The notes below the pieces were generated by a model, which was given only the letters and a program-made list of their open reading frames with translations, was not told the DNA's origin and made no database searches. A program made the translations under genes and the position numbers. DNA of 64,000 bases from positions 283,402-347,401 of the forward strand of contig NZ_FQYU01000001.1 in assembly GCF_900141855.1 (NCBI RefSeq), given 5' to 3'. The DNA comes from Pseudozobellia thermophila (lineage in GTDB: Bacteria; Bacteroidota; Bacteroidia; Flavobacteriales; Flavobacteriaceae). Of this stretch, positions 28,380 through 36,505 are shown in pieces (positions within the stretch are counted from its first letter, which is position 1; the number at the start of each line of letters is the position of its first letter).

Positions 28380-29143
28380 GCCTCGAATTTTTTTAACTGA
28401 AGTTCGCGGCCATCAAAGACGGCATAGGTATAGTAGTTGATCCAATCCCCGAGATTGGTGTATTTGGAGTTTTCGCCCAAATCGATTTCCAAGGGGAGGT
28501 GGCGGTGCCCGAAGATAAAATGGTCGTAGTGCCGTTCCTCGAGTTTCCTCTTGGCATATTGAACCAACCACTCCTTGTCGTCGCCAAGGTATTTGGCGTC
28601 GTCGTCTCCGGAAATAAGCTTGTTCTTAACCGAAAAATACTGTGCCAAGCGCACGCCAATGTCAGGGTGAAGCCATCGGAAAAGCCATTTTGCAAAAGGG
28701 TTGGTAAACACCTTTTTCATACGCTTGAACCCCTTGTCATGGGGACCTAGGCCATCGCCATGGCCAATAAAGAAAGTCGTGTCGTTTATTTTATACTGCT
28801 GGGGCCTATGAAAAACGGGAATATTGAGTTCTTCCTCAAAATAACCGTTCATCCACAAATCGTGGTTGCCCACAAAAAAGTAAATGGGAATGCCCCTATC
28901 CGAAAGTTCGGCCAGCTTGCCCAAGGTTCTGGTAAACCCCTTGGGTACCACGGTCTTGTATTCCATCCAGAAATCGAACAGGTCGCCCATCAAAAAAATG
29001 GCACCCGCATCGGCCTTGATCGAATCGAGCCAGTCTACAAAGCGCTTTTCACGCGGTCGGCTTGCCTTCATGGTCGGGGCGCCCAAATGGTTGTCGCTGG
29101 CAAAATAGACTTTTTTGCCTGGAGAAAGGGTAAGGGTTTTCAT
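28376..29143 (-). CDS. lpxH: UDP-2,3-diacylglucosamine diphosphatase
   Basis: This 255-aa calcineurin-like metallophosphoesterase has the metal motifs FASDNHLG (Asp17, His19), LMGDLFDFW, VGNHDLW, IGHGDGLGPHD and FGHRHLP. The wording matches Bacteroidota LpxH, for example FWMEYKTVVPKGF. It removes UMP from UDP-2,3-diacylglucosamine to give lipid X in lipid A synthesis, at the inner-membrane surface. It is 39 bp downstream of queD and on the same strand. A second LpxH-like protein is encoded at 56039. Confidence 0.93.
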   Translation of the reverse strand: MKTLTLSPGKKVYFASDNHLGAPTMKASRPREKRFVDWLDSIKADAGAIFLMGDLFDFWMEYKTVVPKGFTRTLGKLAELSDRGIPIYFFVGNHDLWMNGYFEEELNIPVFHRPQQYKINDTTFFIGHGDGLGPHDKGFKRMKKVFTNPFAKWLFRWLHPDIGVRLAQYFSVKNKLISGDDDAKYLGDDKEWLVQYAKRKLEERHYDHFIFGHRHLPLEIDLGENSKYTNLGDWINYYTYAVFDGRELQLKKFEA

Positions 29144-29182
29144 GATCGATCAAAGATAAAGAATACCATCGGTTCGGTTCGG

Positions 29183-29635
29183 CTATTCGTTCTCACTGGC
29201 AAACCACTCGGCGTACGACGTGTCTGTTTCTTGGAGCCGTAACGAGTGTAACTTAACGTTCTCGGGCAACCGGGCCTTGATCTTTTTGGCAAAATCGATG
29301 ACCATGTTCTCGCTGGTGGGCTGGTAATCGGCCAAAATAACATTGTGCCCCCTGTCGATGAGCTCCTTGGCCAACTCGATATGGGGCGTATTCTTGTTGA
29401 AGACCGTGGCATGGTCGAACTTGTCTACGATCTCTTCCTTCACTATCTTCTTCAAATCACCAAAATCGATGACCATACCGAGCTTTACGTGGCCCACATC
29501 CGTTATGGGCCTCCCGATCACGGTTACCGATAATTTATAACTATGGCCGTGAACGTTTCGGCATTTACCATCATAACCGTAAAGGGCATGACCTGCCTCA
29601 AAATTGAACTGTTTGGTGATCCTGATGTTTCCCAT
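29183..29635 (-). CDS. queD: 6-carboxy-5,6,7,8-tetrahydropterin synthase
   Basis: The 150-aa enzyme of the PTPS fold has the zinc ligands in FEAGHAL (His16) and CRNVHGHSY (His29, His31), with the catalytic Cys25 just before. The last part holds the substrate-binding glutamate region (LRLQETDTSYAEWF). It converts dihydroneopterin triphosphate in the second step of queuosine and other 7-deazapurine synthesis. It precedes lpxH on the same strand and is divergent from the 2OG oxygenase gene. Confidence 0.94.
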   Translation of the reverse strand: MGNIRITKQFNFEAGHALYGYDGKCRNVHGHSYKLSVTVIGRPITDVGHVKLGMVIDFGDLKKIVKEEIVDKFDHATVFNKNTPHIELAKELIDRGHNVILADYQPTSENMVIDFAKKIKARLPENVKLHSLRLQETDTSYAEWFASENE

Positions 29636-29721
29636 ACCTTACATTTATTGGACAAAGGTATTCAATTTGAAAAACCAATCCGTTTTTCAGTTACATTTGT
29701 CCGCTTTTTAAATTCTTTGAT

Positions 29722-30363
29722 ATGGCTGAATTGTTCGAACAATTGGGTTTTGAGACCAATCCGCTTTACGAAAGGATTATTGCCGATATATTGGGCAAGG
29801 GCTATAGTATTGTCGATGGGTTTATACCCGCCCAAGCGGTCGAAATACTACGAACCGACCTCCTGGAAAAATACGAGGAGGACCATTTCAAAAAAGCCGC
29901 CATCGGAAACCGCACCAACGAAATCGTAGAAGCCGGCATTCGGGGGGATTTTATTCTATGGATGGATGAAAATTTAGAAGACCAGTCCCAAAAACCGTTT
30001 TTTGAACGTATTAACGATTTGGTCGACTACCTGAACAAAACCTGCTTTTTGGGTATCATTAGAAAGGAATTCCACTATGCCGTGTACCCTATAGGTAAGT
30101 TTTACAAAAGACACCTCGATACCTTTCAAAACGACGACCGCCGAAAACTCTCGGTGGTCTGCTATTTAAACGAAGATGATTGGAAACCCGAGGACGGCGG
30201 GGAATTGGTACTCTATCTCAAGCCCGACAACAAAGAAGTTCCGAAGACCATTTACCCCTTACCGGGCAGGACCGTTATTTTTGAAAGCCAGTTGTTGGAA
30301 CATGAGGTAAAACCGGCAAAGCGCGAACGCTTAAGCATTACCGGTTGGTTAAAAACCCGATAA
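29722..30363 (+). CDS. 2-oxoglutarate/Fe(II)-dependent oxygenase
   Basis: The 213-aa protein has the double-stranded beta-helix signature. Iron ligands are His131 and Asp133 in YKRHLDTF and His194 in QLLEHEV; an Arg in KRERLSITGWL should bind 2-oxoglutarate. It resembles the prolyl-hydroxylase-like group (GGELVLYL, RTVIFES). A protein or small-molecule hydroxylase role in the cytosol is expected, but the target is unknown. It is divergent from queD and convergent with the PHP-domain gene. Confidence 0.9.
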   Translation: MAELFEQLGFETNPLYERIIADILGKGYSIVDGFIPAQAVEILRTDLLEKYEEDHFKKAAIGNRTNEIVEAGIRGDFILWMDENLEDQSQKPFFERINDLVDYLNKTCFLGIIRKEFHYAVYPIGKFYKRHLDTFQNDDRRKLSVVCYLNEDDWKPEDGGELVLYLKPDNKEVPKTIYPLPGRTVIFESQLLEHEVKPAKRERLSITGWLKTR

Positions 30364-30372
30364 TGCCCCTGC

Positions 30373-31593
30373 CTAGGGGGTGTTGGGTACCACCGGTTGG
30401 GTCAGGGCCATTTCGTATACAAAATCTTCAATGGGGTTGTTCTGCAACTTTGATGAAGTAACCTTGCTCCGCACAAAAAGAAAATCGTCGGACAGCTTAA
30501 ACGTACCCTTTGTACCCTTCACTTCCTTTACAACCTCCGTTTCGGTTTCCCCGGTTTTACAGCCAATAAAGGCAATCGTGTACTCGATGCCCGCTTCGGG
30601 CTCGACTTCTACCGACAAGGTATTGTCGCTATATTCCACTGCTTTTAGGGTAAGCCCCGTACTGGCATAGAAATCCCCGGCCTCCAAGGCGCCTATCAAC
30701 GAGGTTGCGCTAAGTGTGTCGGCCTTTACCATTACCCAGCCCCTGCCGGCATTGCTCCACCTCTTACCTATCCTATGGTAGCGGTGGGAGTCGTCGGTGG
30801 CCAGACCGTACATCAAGGGTTTTCCGGCTTCGAGGTAGGCAATATTGATGAGGTCCCACATTTTTTCCGTCGAAATATGGGTCGAATCGCCCATATTGTG
30901 TACCGAGGGGTGGCCGTTGTAGACTTCGAAAAAGCGCTCTCCCTTAAGGGCGATCATATCGTCCAAGCCAATACTGTAATGAAAGTTGGGATGGTTGATA
31001 TGGGGAATTATGGCAACCCCCGTCGATTCGCGCTGCCGCAGTACTTGGTCGAGGTTGTTCTGCATCACCTCCAAAACACTACCGCCCCCCATAGGTTGGA
31101 TCTCGGCCTGGATATTGGTGGCGTTCATGTGGATATGTTTGTTCTCGTAGCGGTCGGTAATCTCTTCGGAAGGAATCACCAAAAACTTCCCCTCTTCCTG
31201 GGCATGGGCTTGGTACTCGGCAAAGGTCTTCAGTTTGACCAAGGTCTTTCCCGAATCGACCTTGTGGGTCACCCAGTCCTCCCCGTATTTGGCCAGGTAG
31301 GTTTGAAAGCCTTTTTGGAGCAAGGAATCATCGGACAAGGTGATCCACTTCTCGCCGGCCGCCATGGTATTGTGGTCGGAAAGTGCCAAAAAGTGATAGC
31401 CATTGGCCTTGTACCAATCAAGTATTACTTCTGGAAACTCGTCGCCATCGCTCCAATACGAATGGGTGTGAAGGTTTCCCTTGAACCATTTCGGCTCCTT
31501 TTGATTTTTTTTGGTCCCTTTTTTTTCGGCACAACTTAGGGCCAGAGCCAAAAGGGCTAAGAGGAAAAGGCTCTTGAGTATTGAACTTCGCAT
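30373..31593 (-). CDS. PHP-domain metallohydrolase lipoprotein
   Basis: The 406-aa protein has a lipobox ALALSC (Cys21) and so is exported. The PHP metal motifs are KGNLHTHSYWSDGD at the start of the domain, FLALSDHNTM, the Glu in VIPSEEITDR, and IIPHINHPN. The C-terminal 100 residues form a beta-rich domain (TLKAVEYSDNTLSVEVEPE). PHP enzymes hydrolyse phosphoesters; extracytoplasmic members are often annotated as CehA/McbA-type phosphoesterases. The substrate is unknown. Given the other exported phosphatases in the window, phosphate scavenging is possible but unproven. Confidence 0.87.
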   Translation of the reverse strand: MRSSILKSLFLLALLALALSCAEKKGTKKNQKEPKWFKGNLHTHSYWSDGDEFPEVILDWYKANGYHFLALSDHNTMAAGEKWITLSDDSLLQKGFQTYLAKYGEDWVTHKVDSGKTLVKLKTFAEYQAHAQEEGKFLVIPSEEITDRYENKHIHMNATNIQAEIQPMGGGSVLEVMQNNLDQVLRQRESTGVAIIPHINHPNFHYSIGLDDMIALKGERFFEVYNGHPSVHNMGDSTHISTEKMWDLINIAYLEAGKPLMYGLATDDSHRYHRIGKRWSNAGRGWVMVKADTLSATSLIGALEAGDFYASTGLTLKAVEYSDNTLSVEVEPEAGIEYTIAFIGCKTGETETEVVKEVKGTKGTFKLSDDFLFVRSKVTSSKLQNNPIEDFVYEMALTQPVVPNTP

Positions 31594-31707
31594 GTTATAA
31601 AGGTTTGGTCGAACCCAAATATAACACTAACCGTCGGATTTTCATCGTCTTGGACTTTAAGTCCGGATTATTTTAAGCTTATAAAATTGGGAGCCCCCCT
31701 AAAAAGC

Positions 31708-31747
31708 AAAAAACCAGGCGAAAGCTCCTATTTAGGATCAACGCCTG
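31708..31747 (-). terminator. Terminator overlapping the 3' end of the microprotein gene
   Basis: Arms 31742-31747 and 31715-31720 form CAGGCG/CGCCTG. An inner TCCTA/TAGGA stem sits in the loop, and six T follow on the minus strand. The hairpin starts inside the last codons of the 37-aa microprotein gene and would end the operon running leftward from the MATE gene. Confidence 0.65.
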
Positions 31748-31851
31748 AACCTTCTTCGGGCACGGACCCGGTTGATCAGGTAGATGGCGACTACGACCAA
31801 GGCCAGAAGAGGAAATACAAGGTCTCCGTTTAAAAATTTCAAAACATCCAT
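31738..31851 (-). CDS. Single-span membrane microprotein, 37 aa
   Basis: This small ORF encodes 37 residues. A short N-terminus (MDVLKFLNGD) leads into one hydrophobic segment (LVFPLLALVVVAIYLI), then a strongly basic tail (NRVRARRRFRR). This predicts one inner-membrane helix with the tail in the cytoplasm. It is clearly paralogous to the 35-aa product encoded 41 bp upstream: both have the pattern FPLLA, a run of Val/Ile, Y, two hydrophobics, then NR-V/I-R. The shared pattern in two adjacent ORFs argues strongly that both are real. The function is unknown. A terminator overlaps its 3' end. Confidence 0.72.
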   Translation of the reverse strand: MDVLKFLNGDLVFPLLALVVVAIYLINRVRARRRFRR

Positions 31852-31892
31852 TAACGTAATTTTAGAAGAAGAACGCAGCGATACCCTTGTTA

Positions 31893-32000
31893 TTATTTTT
31901 TGTACCGCTTATTGCCCCGTATGCGGTTAACGACATATACAACGACGACGATTATCGCCAGCAAGGGAAAGATTGCGTTTCCGCTCAAATATCCGGACAT
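31893..32000 (-). CDS. Single-span membrane microprotein, 35 aa
   Basis: The 35 residues comprise MSGYLSGNA, a hydrophobic segment (IFPLLAIIVVVVYVV) and a basic tail (NRIRGNKRYKK). It starts only 3 bp after the stop of the enoyl-CoA hydratase gene, so it is almost surely translated from the same mRNA. It is a paralogue of the 37-aa product next to it, which fits a tandem duplication. Single-span microproteins with basic tails often modulate membrane enzymes or transporters. The MATE pump upstream in the operon is a possible partner; this is inference. Confidence 0.72.
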   Translation of the reverse strand: MSGYLSGNAIFPLLAIIVVVVYVVNRIRGNKRYKK

Positions 32001-32003
32001 ATT

Positions 32004-32771
32004 TTATTTTTTAAATTTTGAAAGGGCCTCCTTGGTGAAATCGGACAAGGCGAGCTTTCCGGTAATCGACGCCCGTGCCACCAAGAGTTCGTCCCAATGG
32101 TCGGTACCGGACCAAAGTACTTTCTTCCATTCGGCAAGGGCCTCGGGATGGTAACCCGACAATTTTTCCACATAGAACCCAAGTTCCTTGTCCAGTTCCC
32201 TGACCGAATCAAAAACCCGGGCGTAGAGTCCCTTTTCCTGTGCCCAATAGGCATTTTTCCAATCGGTGGGTGCCAACGAAAGTTCGGCCAAGGCGGCCTT
32301 TCCCATTTTTCGCTCGACCGCCGGGGCAATGACCAAGGGCGCAATGCCGATCGTCAGTTCCGATAGACGGATGGCGGCATTTACGGAAGCAAATACATAG
32401 TCGCAGGCAGCGGCCAAGCCAACGCCCCCACCTACGGTCTTGCCCTGTACCCGTCCGACGATTACCTTTTTACAGGTTCGCATGGCATTGATGACATGGG
32501 CAAAGCCACTAAAAAACCGTTTCCCTTCCTCGAGGTTCGAAACCGCCAGCAGTTCATCGAAGGAAGCCCCCGCACAAAAAGCACGGTCGCCCTCCGATCT
32601 GAGAACGATAACGGAAATGGAATCGTCATCGGAGAGTCGCCTGAACTCGTTGGCCAAACGGTCCAATAGTTCGCCCACAAAGGAATTGCTGGCCGGGTGG
32701 CCAAATTCGACGGTCGCCACCCGACCATCGATTTTTGTATAAAGGCTTCCGTTTTGTCTTTGGGTTTCCAT
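32004..32771 (-). CDS. Enoyl-CoA hydratase/isomerase family protein
   Basis: This crotonase-fold protein has 255 aa if started at ATG 32771; an ATG at 32834 would add 21 residues and overlap the MATE gene by 8 bp. I prefer 32771 because the family region begins at NGSLYTKIDGRVATVEFGHPASN. The oxyanion-hole segments are CAGASFDELL and GKTVGGGVGLAAACDYV. The typical acidic catalytic residues are not clearly in place (LSELTIGIAP), so the reaction is uncertain. It follows the MATE gene and precedes two microprotein genes. Confidence 0.85.
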   Translation of the reverse strand: METQRQNGSLYTKIDGRVATVEFGHPASNSFVGELLDRLANEFRRLSDDDSISVIVLRSEGDRAFCAGASFDELLAVSNLEEGKRFFSGFAHVINAMRTCKKVIVGRVQGKTVGGGVGLAAACDYVFASVNAAIRLSELTIGIAPLVIAPAVERKMGKAALAELSLAPTDWKNAYWAQEKGLYARVFDSVRELDKELGFYVEKLSGYHPEALAEWKKVLWSGTDHWDELLVARASITGKLALSDFTKEALSKFKK

Positions 32772-32826
32772 TTCCGTAGAATTAGCAATTTTATCGAGGT
32801 GTGCTTTACGCACGCCTAGCCCAAAA

Positions 32827-34170
32827 TTAGCCATTTTGCAATAGGGGGCGAAATTTTCTTATGAACTTCCATACCAAGGCTCCCCCACGGATGGCCATCC
32901 AAACGGTAAAGGCCGCCCAAATGCCGTAAAGCCCCCAATTGAACCACTTGCCCAAGAAAAGTACCGGGACAAAACCGATAAACGTAGCCGCCAGCAAGGT
33001 GTTTCTCAAATACCTCATCTCGCCCAAACCCTTAAAAAGGCCGTCAAAAACAAAGGCTATGGTATTCATGGGCAAAGCCAGGACAACGATAAAGAATATC
33101 GAATAAAAGGTATTCAGTACAAGGTCTTCCTTGGAAAAAAGATAGCCTATGGGCTTATAAAAGAGAAAGCCCGCCACAACGAGGCCCAAACTGATCGCAA
33201 GTCCATATTTGACCACTTTCCTTGCCAATCGCCAGAGTCCGTCGTAATCCCTGGCCCCCAGCAGCCTACCTCCCATGATATTACCGGCAGCCGCATAGCC
33301 ATCGATAAAAAAGGCCGAAAAGAGCCATATATTGATGGCGATGGTATGGGCGCCTATGTATTGCGGGCCCAGGGCGGTGGCCTCCCTTACCGCCAAGATC
33401 AGGGCCGTGTTCAAGGCCAAGGCACGGACAAAGAGGTTCAAACTCATCACCACCAATCGGCCGAGTTCGGAATGAACGGGAAGGCGCAGGCGCAGACTGA
33501 TATCGGTCTTGGCCAGCAGCAGGACAAAGGCCATTACGGCCATTACGGCCTGTGCCATAAGGCTGGCCCATGCCGCTCCCTCAAGGTACATGGGTTCGAT
33601 AAAGCCTTCGATGCCATAGACCAGGGCAAAATCGAGGCCAATATTGAGACAGGCCCCTACCATGGCGATAAGCATCGGATAATAGGTGTTTTGAAGTCCG
33701 CGAAAAATGCCCATCACGGCAAAGACGAAGAGGGTCAACGGAAAGCCCCAGACCCTGATCGAATAGTAGGCGATACAATATTCGAGTATTTTGCCCGAGG
33801 CGTTGAGCAGTTCAAAAATTTCGCGAACCACAAAAATGGTAGACAAAAGCACGAATATGCTCATCGCAATATTTAGAAATATGGCCTGTGCCGGAAGCGT
33901 TTTTACCTCTTCTATCTTTCCGGCCCCCAAGTATTGCGATATAATGGCCGAAATGGCACTGCGGGTCTGCCCCAAGATCCAAATCAACATGGAAAGGAAG
34001 GAGCCTACGATCCCCGCCGCCGCCAAGGATTCGAGGCCGTCGACGGGAATGTTGCCCACAATGGCCGTATCGGTAATGGACAATAGGGGTTCAGCTATAC
34101 CCGCTATTGTGGCGGGAACAGCCAATCTATTGATCGATTTAAAAGTAATCGCCGCTTTCAAGTCGCGCAA
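32827..34170 (-). CDS. MATE family efflux transporter
   Basis: The 447-aa polytopic membrane protein has about 12 helices and the MATE pattern PATIAGIAEPLLSITDTAIVG near the start, with the second repeat around residue 235. It resembles the DinF-like branch. It exports cationic compounds or metabolites using a sodium or proton gradient. The gene starts 1 bp after the GNAT gene ends, and an enoyl-CoA hydratase gene follows, all on the minus strand, so this is one operon. Confidence 0.93.
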   Translation of the reverse strand: MRDLKAAITFKSINRLAVPATIAGIAEPLLSITDTAIVGNIPVDGLESLAAAGIVGSFLSMLIWILGQTRSAISAIISQYLGAGKIEEVKTLPAQAIFLNIAMSIFVLLSTIFVVREIFELLNASGKILEYCIAYYSIRVWGFPLTLFVFAVMGIFRGLQNTYYPMLIAMVGACLNIGLDFALVYGIEGFIEPMYLEGAAWASLMAQAVMAVMAFVLLLAKTDISLRLRLPVHSELGRLVVMSLNLFVRALALNTALILAVREATALGPQYIGAHTIAINIWLFSAFFIDGYAAAGNIMGGRLLGARDYDGLWRLARKVVKYGLAISLGLVVAGFLFYKPIGYLFSKEDLVLNTFYSIFFIVVLALPMNTIAFVFDGLFKGLGEMRYLRNTLLAATFIGFVPVLFLGKWFNWGLYGIWAAFTVWMAIRGGALVWKFIRKFRPLLQNG

Positions 34171-34171
34171 G

Positions 34172-34672
34172 TTACAGCACTAATTCGTAACAATGAAAGG
34201 GATGCCCGCTCTGTTTCGGAAAAAAGATGTCACCCAATCTTTTATAGCCCCGTTTTTCGTAAAACCTCTGGTTTCGCTTGTTCCGGCTAAAGGTGTCGAG
34301 GCGTACCGAAACCAGGCCCTTGCCCCTGGCCAATTGCTCGGCAAAGGCCATCATCCGCCCGGCATGGCCCCGGCCCTGATGATCCGGGTGCACGCACAGG
34401 CGATGGATATAGCTATTGGCTCCGTTTTGCGTTAACCAGCGAACCGCTTTGTACTCTTCGTCCATCAGGCTAGAAATGACAATGGCACCGACAATTTCGC
34501 TATCGGCCTCGAGCACGAAGAGTTCCTTCCTTTCGAGGTCATTTTCAAAGGCTTGCCTGGAAGGGTATAAATCGTTCCACTGGTAGATATCCCGACCGAT
34601 CATTTCCCGGGTACAGGCCTTTACCACAGTCATTATTTGTGGAATATCGGATAGTTTTGCGTGTCGAATCAT
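34172..34672 (-). CDS. GNAT family N-acetyltransferase
   Basis: The 166-aa protein has the acetyl-CoA binding motif RLCVHPDHQGRGHAGRMM (V-x-P-x-x-Q-G-x-G) and the C-terminal FYEKRGYKRLGD of the GNAT fold. It transfers an acetyl group to an amine; the substrate is unknown. It is the first gene of the GNAT-MATE-hydratase-microprotein operon and is divergent from the universal stress protein gene, whose start is 48 bp away. Confidence 0.93.
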   Translation of the reverse strand: MIRHAKLSDIPQIMTVVKACTREMIGRDIYQWNDLYPSRQAFENDLERKELFVLEADSEIVGAIVISSLMDEEYKAVRWLTQNGANSYIHRLCVHPDHQGRGHAGRMMAFAEQLARGKGLVSVRLDTFSRNKRNQRFYEKRGYKRLGDIFFPKQSGHPFHCYELVL

Positions 34673-34720
34673 CGAATAAACCTAATTATTTGTAAATTTA
34701 AATTTAAAATCCTAGACTTC

Positions 34721-35521
34721 ATGAAACACATTCTTGTACCTATCGGTATTTCTCCCGATGCACACCACACCTTACAATATGCCATAGACTTTGCCACCGA
34801 ATTCTCTTCGAAAATTTTCTTGATGGAGGTTTTCAATGTTTCGGTGGGGGCGGGAAAAAGCTTGGCCAACGTAACCCAAAAGGTTGCCGATAGCGGCAAG
34901 GAGCGGCTGAAAGAAGTACTCGAAAAGGTCGATTCAAAAGGGGTCGAGATCAAAATAGCGTCCTATAACGGGGATATGGTGAACGGGCTAAAGGAAATCG
35001 ACAGGGAACTAGGTATCGACCTGATCATTTTGGCACCGCGGAGTAACGATGTCAGTGAAGAGCGGTATTTGGGCAATACCTCGGGAAGCATCATCAAAAA
35101 GACCAACATTCCCACCCTGATCGTACCCAAGGGTACGTCGGTACGACCTGTCAACACCATTCTTACCGCCTTTAAATCAGGTGTACTAAAAAGAAAGCGC
35201 ATTCTCAACCCCTTGTTGGACATCAAGAACAAATTCGGGGCCCAGGTCAACCTTCTGCTTGTAAAGACACCCGGCTATACCGACGAAGACCTACAGGTGA
35301 ACACCGCCTTGATGGATATCAGTTCGCAATTGACCCTTGCCGAAGCACCTACCACGTATTTGGGCGTTTTGGAGCATCTGCAATCGCAACACCCCGATAT
35401 GCTATGCGTTTTTAGGCGAAAAAGGGGATTTTTTAAAAAGCTCTGGGAAAAAAACACCATTCCAAAGGCGGAATTTTCGGCCCGGATACCGGTTTTGGTG
35501 CTTAGCGTTAAAAAGGATTAG
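34721..35521 (+). CDS. Universal stress protein family, tandem domain
   Basis: The protein has 266 aa from ATG at 34721; a longer frame to 34661 overlaps the divergent gene and has no similarity. The first USP domain has MKHILVPIGISPDAHHTLQYA and ends with the nucleotide-binding GNTSGSIIKKTNIPTLIVPKG. The second half repeats the fold in degenerate form and ends in IPVLVLSV. Tandem USPs bind ATP or act as stress chaperones. It lies upstream of tRNA-Ala. Confidence 0.9.
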   Translation: MKHILVPIGISPDAHHTLQYAIDFATEFSSKIFLMEVFNVSVGAGKSLANVTQKVADSGKERLKEVLEKVDSKGVEIKIASYNGDMVNGLKEIDRELGIDLIILAPRSNDVSEERYLGNTSGSIIKKTNIPTLIVPKGTSVRPVNTILTAFKSGVLKRKRILNPLLDIKNKFGAQVNLLLVKTPGYTDEDLQVNTALMDISSQLTLAEAPTTYLGVLEHLQSQHPDMLCVFRRKRGFFKKLWEKNTIPKAEFSARIPVLVLSVKKD

Positions 35522-35594
35522 CGGAAAAACACAATTACTTTATCAAGTGCTTTGATACTTTGTCAAAAAGTATTTTCTTTGCCTTTCCAAAAAC

Positions 35595-35669
<75 letters not shown>

Positions 35670-35697
35670 AAAAACCACCGCACATGCGGTGGTTTTT
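35670..35697 (+). terminator. Terminator of tRNA-Ala
   Basis: A perfect hairpin (arms 35671-35682 and 35685-35696 approximately) is made of AAAACCACCGC and its complement with a four-base loop, running into five T. It follows the tRNA immediately and is symmetrical enough to act in both directions. Confidence 0.85.
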
Positions 35698-36006
35698 CTG
35701 TTTATTGCATTCGGTCGCCGATAAATGATCCGCCAAATGTGGGGCCCAAAACCGGATCTTTGGAAACCCGAATGGGAAAACAGCCTTAAGGAATTTGGAT
35801 GGATTCGGACAATTTTTACAAAACGCCAAAAAATCAAGTATTCAACAAGTGACTACCCTATGCATTTCATCGATTATTTCATATCTTAGTAACTTGTTAT
35901 ATATACGTTTTTGGCGCTATTCAAAAAATATTCCTTGTTCAACCCTCCCCCACGCGACTATAAAAATTTCAAGTGAAACCTATACCCTAACTAAAAGACA
36001 AATATC
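35698..36006. other. Intergenic region before the GTPase module
   Basis: About 300 bp between the tRNA terminator and the coiled-coil gene. I see no credible gene. The AT-rich stretch around 35880-35915 (TTATATATACGTTTTTGG) contains TACGTTTT, one mismatch from the -7 consensus, and may hold the module's promoter; no matching -33 box is clear. Confidence 0.45.
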
Positions 36007-36366
36007 ATGAGCAAAGCTGATAAGGTGGTATCGATGAACGCATCACAGGATGAGGAAGCCTCTTCAAAAATTGAGATCATCAAAAATCTAATTTTTGGTG
36101 AGAACATAAAAACCTACGAATCGGAGTTCGAAACCTTAAAGAAAGACATTCTCGATAAAAAAAAGGTGCTCGAGGATTTGATCGAGGAGGTAAGGCAAGA
36201 CCTTAAGACGGCCATAGACAACGTGTCTACCGATGTGAATATCAGAATTACGGAACTGGAGGATAAAATTGAAGACAAAATAGAGCACCTTGAGACTGAA
36301 AAAGTCGACAAGAAAATGCTCGGCAAACTGCTCGTTGACCTGGGCGAAAAGGTGGGCGGCAAATAA
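36007..36366 (+). CDS. Small coiled-coil protein of the GTPase module
   Basis: The 119-aa charged protein is predicted to be a long coiled coil (residues about 35-105, with many Lys/Glu heptads such as ELEDKIEDKIEHLETEKVDKK). It ends in KMLGKLLVDLGEKVGGK. Its start, KIEIIKNLIFGENIKTYESE, resembles that of the next protein (KIQILKDILFAEDSVYIEKI), so the two may share a docking module. In other phyla I recall similar short coils encoded next to OmpA-N-like and small-GTPase genes. It has no signal peptide. Its function is probably as a scaffold or regulator, by inference. Confidence 0.8.
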   Translation: MSKADKVVSMNASQDEEASSKIEIIKNLIFGENIKTYESEFETLKKDILDKKKVLEDLIEEVRQDLKTAIDNVSTDVNIRITELEDKIEDKIEHLETEKVDKKMLGKLLVDLGEKVGGK

Positions 36367-36505
36367 AAATTCAGGACAACGGAGCCAACTACCGCCACCA
36401 ATAATAAAAAACGGGACATATTATCGGGCGAACTCGATTGTTCGAACATCGAAACATCTTGAATTGCCGCAATCACCCGAACTACGGTATTGAAATTATG
36501 CGCCA

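Noticed and set aside
30775..31539. 254-codon plus-strand ORF opposite the PHP-domain gene
   Set aside because: It is antisense to a gene with clear PHP motifs and a lipobox; it is a valine/glycine-rich shadow translation.
31900..32154. 84-codon plus-strand ORF
   Set aside because: It is antisense to the 35-aa microprotein and the hydratase end; the minus-strand reading has paralogue support.
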